Shown: piece after piece, positions 49,469-59,900 of the stretch | Layout: every line of letters begins with the position of its first letter | How positions within the stretch are numbered: position 1 is the first letter of the stretch | DNA from: Oikopleura dioica | Taxonomy: Eukaryota; Chordata; Appendicularia; Copelata; Oikopleuridae | Length of the DNA stretch: 64,000 nt | Direction: 5' to 3' | Assembly: GCA_907165135.1 (NCBI GenBank) | Contig: OU015569.1 | Location: 4,216,001 to 4,280,000 of the forward strand | Notes under the pieces: model-generated | The model's database searches: none | Seen by the model: the letters and a program-made list of their open reading frames with translations, nothing else | Told to the model about the DNA's origin: nothing | Translations under genes and position numbers: made by a program

Positions 49469-52400
49469 ATGACAGAGAGAATGCCGATTCGCGTGGGACC
49501 CTTACAACGCCATATTTACCCGTATTCCGTAGCTGTCGACGATTTGCTTACAAGAACTAAACAAATCATCGTTGATCAAGACACAGGTAATTTCTATACA
49601 AATAATTCATTTAATGCATCAGTAATACAGTAATACAGTATTGTTTGCGTGGAGAATCGTTCACAATAATTGCTTTTATAAAATTTCTTTTGGAAATATT
49701 TAGGCGCGCGTCTGAAAGAACCTCGCAGCCTTTACTCGATTGGAAATTATGGACAAGAAGCAAAGTAAGTTTCGATTTGGCAATAAGTTATTACTTTTTT
49801 GGAATAACCAATAAAAGAATTACTACAGGCATCGAAGTCGGTCGCTAGGGAGATAGTTTTAATCGGCGGAAATGCGTATTTGGACTAAGCAAGTCTGACG
49901 GTTACGTAAATGTTGTCACCTGTTAAAAAACCTTTTAGGTTTCCGAATCACGTTCAAGTGGCATTAGATACGCCAGATACTCTCAATTGCGAGCCGGAAA
50001 CTCACAATGAGGTAAATTCAAACGTTTTGGTAGAAATTCATACTCCGTTCAATACAGCCACTTTACGAAAATCGAGGTGACGAGCCAAAGCCAGAACCTA
50101 GAGCAACACTGAGTCAATGCGTTTACTACAATGATCCCGGACCAGACAATTATTTCATGCGTTCCCGAGCGCGTGGCAAAAAACCGGTCAATTTACCCGT
50201 ACCTACGGGTGCAGATACGCTTCATTTCGAATCTCGGTTTGAATCTGGTAATCTTCTGCGAGCGAGCAAAGTTGGAGAATTCGAATATGAGCTAGAACTG
50301 CGGACTGACTTGTACACGAATCGTCATACACAGTGGTTTTATTTTCAGGTGAGCTAGTACAATAGCGCTCTCAAATTTAATGCAGTAGTCATTGACCTTT
50401 TAATAATTCTTCTATGAGATCGTTTGTCCAAATATCATAAATTGACAGCACTTTTAGATCAAAAACATCCGCCCTGATGTGAACTACAGATTCACCATCA
50501 TAAATTTCTCGAAACCATCTTCGCTTTACAATAATGGCCTCAGACCCCTGATGTACTCAACTCATCTTGCTGAAACACGTGGAAAAGGGTGGATAAGAAA
50601 CGGCGAAAACATCCGCTATTACAGGCGTGCGATTCCAACACCATCCGGTAGATCACAGTACTGTTTGACTTGGACAATGAAATTTCCTCACAATGATGAC
50701 ACTGTTTACCTCGCTCATGACTATCCCTATACGTATACGGATCTTCAACAGTATCTTGACACGCTGACAAACGATACTTCAAAGTCGCGCTTTATCAAAA
50801 CTAGGAATCGTTGAAGCAACTGTTAAAAAATCCTGAAATAAGTATTTCTTCACTGAAAATGACTTTGGTTCATCGCAAAAGAGAATTTTATGCAGAAGTC
50901 TTGCCCAGAATTTTGTTCATATTCTTACGATAACGAATCCCCATGAGACGTTAGAAGCAAAGCAGAAGAAAGTAGTTGTGATTTCTGCTCGAGTTCATCC
51001 AGGTGAAACAAATGGTAGCTGGATGATGAAAGGTTTTCTGGACTTTATCACATCTATGGATCCTGACGCTGTCACTTTGCGAGGGCATTTTATATTCAAA
51101 GTGATTCCGATGCTCAATCCAGATGGAGTTATTGTTGGCAACTATCGCTGCAGTTTAGGATTCGGGAACGACATCGATAAAAGTCGAAAGTAAATTTGCA
51201 GAAGAACGATATCTTATCACTGAGCAGATAAAAAACGTACAGTTATATCCCGTCATAAGCCGGAAGAGACCTGAACAGGCGCTACAAAACGACGCTGCGT
51301 GAGGCTTTTCCCGCGATTTACGCGCTCACCAGAAACGTTCAAATCTTCCAAAAAGAACATGAAGTGGCGTTCTACATAGATCTGCACGGACACTCGAGGA
51401 AGCACAATGTCTTTATGTACGGCTGTCAGTCTGTCGAGCAGCCTGGTCTCGAAAAAGTTTTCCCATACATGATGTCGCTGAATGCCCCGGGAATCTTCAA
51501 ATTCGAATCTTGCAAATACAAAACTCAGGTGCGCGTGAATTTATTTCGAAATACAGTTCGCGACAGGTGTGGCTCTAAACTATGGGGCGTCCTTTTGTCC
51601 GGACAGCGGAAAAGCCTATTTGGCTTGATACTGTCTCGCTCATTGAGGGTCATTGATCGTTTCCGATTGATTTTTCAACATTTTTGTAAAAATCTATTTA
51701 CAATGCGGTCTGATCAACGTCATAACAAATCTATCTAGATCTCTAAGCATAATCGTTATAATGAGTTTTGTTTAGGCGAACAAAGAAGGAACCGGGCGCG
51801 TATTTATGCATCGACTTGGTGTAAAGAATTCTTTTACAATGGAGGCTTCTTTTGGCGGGTCAACACTGGGGAGCCGGGCTGGCACGCATTTAGGAATAAA
51901 AGACTTGGAACGAATGGGTCGACACATATGCGACACATTACTCGATTTCTATGATCCCGATCCGGCAAAGGTTTCATTTTACTAAAAAATGGGAAAAGAA
52001 TTTGTAGATCCAATACTGCCAAGATGAAATTTCGCAGAAACTAAGGGAAAAACTTATTGCTAGATATGGAGAAGATCAAATTCCGAAAGATCCTCAGCTC
52101 CTTCATGATTTCGAGTCCGACACTTCCGGAAGCAATTCAAGCTCAGACGAAGGCTTGCCAGCACATCTTGCTGAAGAGCATCAGGTTATTCCTTCATTGT
52201 CGACTGTCAACCCCTAACAATATTTTTAGAAGAGAAAAACAAAGTGGAAAAAACGGCAACCAAAAAAATCGGATGCAAAGCGACTCGACCGCTCTCAAAG
52301 AGCGAAATCGGCAGAAGACGTAAGGTTGCCACCAATATCGTTTATTGAAATCTCTAAGGCATCGAAATTGCTGAAAAACGTGAAAGTTCGACCGCCAAGA

Positions 52401-52609
52401 CCGACGCCTTCAAGTACATCGAATGGGCACAATCGCTCAGATGCGGAATTCCACTCGACCAGCACAAAAAAGGTAAAACTTTCGTTCGATTCGCACAATT
52501 CCAAATTGCACAAAACGGAACAGTCCATTTCCAGACATATCAACTACTCACCGATCTGAACGAACACATAGTTCTACCACCTATCGGTCTCAATCACTGG
52601 CGCCCCTAG
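49469..52609 (+). CDS. Cytosolic carboxypeptidase, AGBL2/AGBL3 type
   Basis: Exon 1 (49469-49586) encodes an N-terminus with [15 protein letters not shown]. Later exons give the CCP N-domain ([50 protein letters not shown]) and an M14 peptidase domain. Zinc ligands are seen in HPGETNGSW (His, Glu) and in [10 protein letters not shown] (His). DLNRRY and [10 protein letters not shown] carry substrate-binding and catalytic residues. These enzymes remove glutamates from tubulin tails in axonemes and neurons (family knowledge). Between CSL and DLNRRY there is an 11-residue insertion ([11 protein letters not shown]). The C-terminal tail is Lys/Ser-rich. Its last splice is unclear: one choice ends SRHINYSPI near 52557, another ends PIGLNHWRP at 52607-52609. 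Confidence 0.88.
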
Positions 52610-52689
52610 ACATGGTATTGTTTTTTCATGTATGCGCTTTTTTGCCTTTTTTATTATGGGTCCTTAAACTCACGGCGGATGCAGGTGTC

Positions 52690-53659
52690 AGAGATTTTTG
52701 CAGTATATTTCGATTCAGAATGCAGAAGCAAAGGAACGAGTATTAGTACCATTGAAGCCCAACAATCCGCTTCTCATGCAATTTGGTCAAGGAAGCAATT
52801 CAAGTCAGGAATCGGGGCGTAGCAGCTTATAGAATGCAGTGCATAAAAATTATTCCGCTTGTACGGTCACCGCTGTGAGCATAATGATCAGTCAAGACAA
52901 CAACCCAAAGTGCCGAGTACCAAGACAATAGTCAACCTCGCAGGACGGGATTTAGATACAATATCCACGCAACTTTTCAGCAAGGATAGAGCAAACATCC
53001 CCAGAACAGTAAAAGAGACTAAAACTGAAAAAAGGGGCTTTACTGGAAGGCGAAAAACGCACTGTCGAGTCAGATCTTCGATCAACAACACATCCAGCGA
53101 GCAGATCGGACAGTGGCACACAGTTTGGGTATTTTAAACTTCGATAACAACAACATACATATCTCATTTCTTCTATTAGGAGACCACTCATCAAAAGCAG
53201 ATGCAAAAACTGAGAGTTTTGCAACGCAGCGTCAAACTAAATTCCAAGGTCTCTCGATCGAGACATATCTTAAGCACTTACTCAAAGTGCGAGGACCTCA
53301 TAATGCAAGCAAAGCCTTGAAGCCGCAGAAAAGTGAGGGTGCACTTCCAGATACCATGTCGCAGATCACAATTGGACAGCTTCTATCAACAACTCGAGGG
53401 GCAAGTTCTAGCCAGTAAGTCGAAAGCAATCATTTAAGTTTTATGGTGAATGATGCCCTGCATATCATATGCATGATCATTAAGGTCGAAGAGAAAGTTG
53501 ATTGATATAATCGACTCAAACTCTACGCTAGACCTCGCGCTCTTCAAAGATCATTTCGATGTGCAGACATTTCGCGAACTCTTGCAATATCGCTTCCAAG
53601 ACTGTCATCCGAGTTTTGGCAATCCGAAAGGAGCCACAAATTCAGCAGCATCTGGCTAA
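52690..53659 (+). CDS. Coding exons after the carboxypeptidase, gene unassigned
   Basis: Three plus-strand pieces look coding: 52690-52830 (FLQYISIQNAEAKERVLVPL, stop after GRSSL), about 53180-53412 (GDHSSKADAKTESFATQRQT, GPHNASKALKPQKSEGALP) and about 53486-53659 (SKRKLIDIIDSNSTLDLALF, then FRELLQYRFQDCHP, stop at 53657-53659). The last two join in phase across a GTAAGT-ATTAAG intron. They could be a Ser-rich 3' extension of the carboxypeptidase or a small separate gene. No domain was recognised. Confidence 0.35.
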
Positions 53660-53977
53660 TCAAGCAATTACCTCAGCACCATACCGCAGTATTTCAATGA
53701 TTATTCTGTCTCTGCAAAAAGCAAATATTCTTCTGTAAAAGTCAGTAGCAGTATCATAAAATTGCCATTTTGAGCCACCGTAATAAATATTTTTGTTTCT
53801 GGAAATCGCATGCTTCATAAATAATTCTTTTGATTTCCCTCCACTCAAAATTCGCGGAAGTAATATATCCAGTCCTCGAAGCTTATTCAGAATAAGTTCT
53901 TGTAAAAAAAACAATCAAAACAAAAATCAAATCAACTTCAATCGAATCTCTTGATTACAAGTTTGCATGAAAAATAG

Positions 53978-56900
53978 CATACAGATTTGCGATTCGCAAA
54001 AACAAGGCATCAGTCGGTGATTTTCAGTCGGTGGGCGACGTGTCCGCCACGACTAAGACAATTGACTTCGAGCGTCTCCACAATTTCGCGCGATCAGCTC
54101 CACAACCGTCCACCACTGCTAGACCAGTCCCCTCTCAGACACATGAACAGAAGTTGCATCAAAGAGTTCGTTATAAACATATTCCGCCCTTTAAAAAACC
54201 GTCTTCACATGATGACGACGGAGACTATGACGGTGACAAGGTGCGCAAGTGCGCTGTGATTTTATTGCAAATAAAATTGAAATGAATCTATCGCAATTCC
54301 TGCTCTAGTTGATTGCCGCCTTACCCGATTGAACTTTGATTGACGCCGATTTGTGCTTTATTTTTTATCGACTAAAAACCGACTGAAGGAATGTTTTAGC
54401 TTTCTCGCATTACACTGACGTTTGTCCGGGGCAATTCGGCCGAATTGGTAATAATCTAGCTCCTCGTTATGACATTTTAGATATTTTTTACTCTAGTCAT
54501 TTTTTAAACAATTATTAGCGCGAGGAGGAAGCGCTCGGTCCATTAAACCACCACGGTACATGACGTTTGCGCATTGCACCAAATGTCAAACTCTGTTTTG
54601 TCATTTTTTCATCACAAGAGTGCACAATATTCGCGCACGTTTGTCTGGTTATATTTAGCTCTCTGGGCCAGATATAATTGAAATGCTATTCAGAAACGGT
54701 TGGTCGCGCTGCCGCGGAAAGCGAGCGCGTCCATGTGGGTCAGTCCTTATGAAGTTGATCCGGACGAGGTGAAAAAACAAGTAGCCAGCCGTTTGCTCTA
54801 CTGATTCCTAGTTGATCGCACTGATGTGATTTGTTATGTGGTAGATAGGTGCTAACTTGACTAACGGCTTTATTTATGCGCTGAATAAGTTGGCTTTACA
54901 TCAATTTTAGCCCGGATATCAGGAGGCGGTAAGGGTGGCCGAGGCAGTGTGTTACAGTCGCTCCAGCAGCGACCAGTCAGTACGGCGCGAAGCAGATCGC
55001 TCGCACCACCACACGGCTTCTGCTGATTACGATCCACACACTCCTGCTAAACATGCACTGTCGCATTTAGACAGGTTTCATGATCCATTTCATGCTCGTT
55101 ATCGTCGAAGGGAAGGCTCCAAATCAAAAGGTGATACTAGATTGCCGCTGTTGTTTACTAACATTTTTATTAAAATGTAGCTGCTCAGCTAGCTCTTGCA
55201 CTTAAAACGTATCCAGTTACGGAAGAAGAGATTCTTTACTCGAACGTTATGCTTAAACAATCCAAATTGCCATCCATCGCTAGATATCCTAACTTCGGTT
55301 TCCCTCGAATAAAAGACTAACAAGTTTAATTTTGTGTTTTTTTTCTCACTTTGATAGAACGAGAGAGCGCCCATAACACACTGCTTGTAAACGGGAAGCC
55401 GCGCGACGTGGAACCACTGAAAACAAGGAAGACAATACAGGTTAGTCATTGGTCGAGAAAAATATAATTTTCACCAAAATTTCCAAACTTTTTTTTTTGT
55501 TTTCTCTATACTCTAGATGTGTTCTAGAGGTCCTAAAACCCCCCTTTCGCCAGAAAAAACCACGTGAAGCAAAGAAAAAAAATCGATTTTTTCGACTCGA
55601 AAACTCGAAAATCGGAAATTTTCACCAGCCCATTACTCATCCTTATCGATGAGTCAGCATGATGAATCATACCTCATTAGATAGCTCAGAGTCTGAACTT
55701 GTACGGACCGTTGAGAAACCGGTGCGGACTTCAACCGGTTGGTCACACGGTAAGGTTGAAAGTTGGTCAATTTTCCGAAATTTCGAAAAATGCCCATCTT
55801 CAAGCGATGATTACTCATACTTCCTGATGACTAATTTTGGCCAGTATATGGCCACTTATGGTCAACTTTGGTCAAGTTTGGCCGGAGGACCCCGGAGGAC
55901 CTCCCTGGTGGAAGACCATCCGCTGGAAGACCAATACTTAGTATTTCAATATATGGCTGTGCTCGGCCAATTAATGGCCACGTATGGTCAAATTTGGTCT
56001 CGTTAGGCCGAAAGTCCTCCGGAGGACCTCCCTGGTGGAAGACAATCTGCTGGAAGTCCAAAATTAAATAATGAAATAAAATGCTTGCTGGGCTAAGAAT
56101 TGAAATCTTCGGCAAACTCTGGTCACGAGAACATTAGAATCATATTTTGCGACTGTTCTAAGTTAAAAAAAAACATTTATTTCGACAAGAAGAAAAATCA
56201 AAACTCATAGAAATAATGAAGTTTGAAAATCGGAGTAGAACTTTGACGTTCCAGGTCGATCATAAGAACTGGTTCCGTTGTTGGTGTATGAAGAATAGCC
56301 GGCTCTCTGGAATCGCTGTCAGCATATCCAATTCCATCGGTACTGATCCCAACTACCCAAGAGCTTAGAAAAAGGATGCGCTTTTTGACTATGTTAAAAT
56401 CTTATATTTTGAGCTATTAAGGTATCATACATGTTTCTAACATTTCAGCGCAGCCCAACCTATCGCGCTCTGAAAGTGGAGCTATTTTTCTCAAGATTTT
56501 TGTCTCTGTTCGAATTGGAGCTTCGGTAGCTATTGTGATAACGGAATCTTCGGAGTTACTCAGTCCATTTGGGAATTTTATGACTGACGCTATTTTGCCA
56601 AATTTAGCAAAGGAGATCCAGCCCTATATAAGCTCTGCAAGATACGAATTCCCTTTTTTTTTAAATTTAAATGGATGATTGACGAGATTGAGACTTCACT
56701 TAGCCTGTTTTGTGTCGAGCCTAGTCCTTATAGTCCCACAGTTCGGGATGGATTTCAGAGTCTTCACAGATTCGGTTAATTGATAACTTTGCCTCAGTGA
56801 AGATGTTGTTCCGAACTGTAAACTTCCGAGCCGCGGCTATTGAATGAAGTCTACTATCATTTCTCTCATTGAGCTCATCGTCGGATGAAATGGATTCAGG

Positions 56901-59900
56901 ATGCGAATAATTATAAAAATCGTCTTCACAACTGCTCATTTTTGGTTTTCTCGAACTGAAGCTTGAAATTTTTTTTTGTATTCTATGGCTTTGGCTTCCT
57001 TTGTTTCAATAAATGGTCATGGTCAAGGCATTAAAATTCATAAATGCAAAAAAGATTCGGATTAAAAATTTTGAAACCTCAACAAATCGAACAACAGACA
57101 AACCAGAGCGATAAAGATTTAATGTGAAAAAGAAATTCGAAATTTCTGAAACAAATTAATTAAGCTCGCTGTCATAAGGATATGATTTGATGCATGTTTT
57201 TCCAAAATTAAGAATCGAGCGCTAGAATTGACGTCAATGCAAATTGCGCGCTTTGTACAAAACAATGGATCGCCACGATTGCTTGATTTTAAATTTATGA
57301 AAAACTGTAACGGTGCCAAAAAATTATCAATTAGTCGGGTATAAAAGGGTGACGGGTGATTTCTATCTTCATCATTCTAGCAATGGGGCTTAAAGCAATC
57401 ATTTTCATATTGCTGCTTGCCTCCATCTATCTTATTCAACGTGACAATTTCCGTATAGTTAGAGAAACTTACAAAGAAATTTTTGAAAAAGAGAAACCAA
57501 ATCAGCGAAGTCGAAGAGAAATTGATGACGAAGACTACGCAGAATGGCTTGCCGTTAGCTCAACACATCCAGCTCCTAGCGAAAAATCACCAAAACCTCA
57601 TAAGATTCTTCTATCAAATCAATTTTCGCTGAATGGCACGGTTTCAAATCACAAAATTTATACATTTAGGGAAGGTTCGATATCATTTAAATTGAAGTTT
57701 TTCATTTTTGAGAAAAGACAGGAAATTTTAAAAATCGTTTATTCATCGATATTGAACTCTAAGAAGTGCTTTACATTCATTTGCATTAAAAATGAAAATT
57801 GACACTCCTATACCTGAGACGTCGAAAAATGATGAAAAGGTTTGTTATTTCTGTTGATATAACGTGCTACCTGAATTTTTAGCTTCTAAAAATACCAACT
57901 CTACTCTCAATCATCAGCGAAAAACCCGCGATTTCGGCGAGCTTCTTATTTCAGCGAACTGAAGATGGTTTAAAACACTGCGCACTCAATACTGGTATTC
58001 CATCAGATGTTTACAAACGCGTTCTCAGAATGATTATGGTGGAAAAATGCGCAAAGGTTACTCATGACTATAAACCTTCTCTTATAAGATTAAGATGAAT
58101 GATTTTGAAAAAACAATACACGAGTCGATTAGAACTAATATGGTTGACCCATCTGATCCATGTGTCGCGGCTTTGATTCACGCAGTTGAAAAGACTCTTA
58201 GAAGTTTAAGCCGTGAACATCGTGCTTTGCCAGAAAATTTTCAGGATTTTGTTACTTCAAAATTGTCATTCATTATTTCTGTTCAAATTGTTTTTTCTTT
58301 TCGGTTTTTCATCTTCGTTCTTAAATACTTGTTCATTTTTTTGATAAATATATGTTTGTCTATTGAGATTTTCTTAATTTGAATGTGGTCTGTTCTGCAG
58401 AAATTTGAAGTATCAACACTTTTTTCGCAGGCACTTGCGACCGACCGATTTATTGCCGCACCGGTTTAGTATTTTTTCTAGAAAAAACAGATATTAAGCT
58501 TCTTATCAGTTAACCTTTTGAAAATACAGCCTGACTAGACCAATATTGACTATAGGTGGCCATAAATTGCCCGAGCACAGCCATCTTTTGAAATTCTAAA
58601 CATTGGTCTTCCTGCAGATTGTCTTCCACCATAGAGGTCCTCCGGGGGACCTCCGGCCTGACTAGACCAATGTTGACCATATGCGGCCATAAATTGGCCG
58701 AGCACAGCCATATATTGAAATTCTAAATATTGGTCTTCCAGCGGATGGTCTTCCACCAGGGAGGTCCTCCGGGGTCCTCCGGCCGAACTTGACCAAAGTT
58801 GACCATAAATGGCTATATACTGGCCAAAATTAGTCATCAGGAAGTATGAGTAATCATCGCTTGAAGATGGGCATTTTTCGAAATTTCGAAAAATTGACCA
58901 ACTTTCAGCCTTACCGTGTGACCAACCGGTTAAAGTCCGCACCGGTTTCTCGACGGTCCGTACAAGTTCAGACTCTGAGCTATCCAATGAGGTATGATTC
59001 ATCATGCTTACTCATCGATAACGATGAGTAATGGGCTGGTGAAAATTTCCGATTTTCGAGTTTTCGAGTCGAAAAAATCGATTTTTTTTCTTTGCTTCAC
59101 GTGGTTTTTTCTGGCGAAAGGGGGGTTTTAGGACCTCTAGAACACATCTAGAGTATAGAGAAAACAAAAAAATAAGTTTGGAAATTTTGGTGAAAATTAT
59201 ATTTTTCTCGACCATTCGATTCCGATATTTTCGAAAAGTATGAATAAGCTTAGCGGCGAGAACCGATGTTCCCATATCTTTCGCCGTCTGCTCTCGGCAA
59301 CTTTATCGGAGAGGAAGCCATGTACTGCCCCGAATCTTCAAGCAGCGACAGGGCTGTAAATGACAAGCCTCTTCCAGAACTATCGCCTCCGGACTCGCTC
59401 CAGCCTAGAACGGATAATCAAAAGATACTCAATTATTCTCATGAAACTACAGATAAAATTTTCGTGAGTGAGAGGAAGCTTCTCAACGACGGGCGCCTGT
59501 CACAGCAAGAATTCAATAATATTCAAAAACAATCCAAAAAGAAGGAAAAGAATGGTTCTCTACAAGACATTCTATTTCGTGATCTTATCAGCAGTTCGGA
59601 GTCCAAAGCGTCCACAAATTCTAAAAGTACAAGAGCCGTCTCAAAGTTGGGCTCTGAAACGGAATCTTTCCCAATGAACTCCAAAAATAAAATGGAAAAA
59701 TCGCTCGCTTCGTTTGAAAAAAGAGTACCTAAGTTTGAGGATACGAACAAGACTCTGGAAGTTCCGAATTCAACTAGCAGAGCGCTAGAACAGAAAGAAA
59801 CAGCGCACTCTAAAATAGCCCAACCTGAAGAGCAGTCAATGGCAGAGGGAACCAGAATCGAAAAGAAGACTAAACCAATCCAACTAGCGACAAGTAGAAA

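Larger units (their letters stand above)
55451..59213. mobile_element. 3.76-kb inverted-repeat element with cargo genes
   Basis: Outer ends are exact complements (GGTCGAGAAAAATATAATTT at the left, its complement at the right). Next to them stand ATT at 55448-55450 and ATT at 59214-59216, a candidate 3-bp target duplication flanking the whole unit. The arms (about 610 and 684 bp) are nearly identical. Between them lie a minus-strand gene (56198-56939) and two plus-strand genes (57383-57802, 57792-58469). No transposase motif was recognised in them. The whole unit sits in one intron of the surrounding gene. Two independent insertions of the same MITE in opposite orientation are the alternative; that would predict a separate duplication at each inner end. 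Confidence 0.6.

Noticed and set aside
53660-53914. 84-codon minus-strand frame (MFFLQELILNKLRGLDILLP...)
   Set aside because: The composition looks protein-like, but I found no joining exons and no family; too short to call. A homology search would settle it.
55659-56006. Open frame starting MMNHTSLDSSES in both inverted arms
   Set aside because: It runs through the tandem 125-bp units, differs in length between arms, and has no start context or motif; it is repeat DNA that happens to be open.
55451-59213. LTR retrotransposon (Tor-type) interpretation of the repeat-flanked unit
   Set aside because: The repeats are inverted rather than direct, and no reverse transcriptase, integrase or gag-like motif is present between them.
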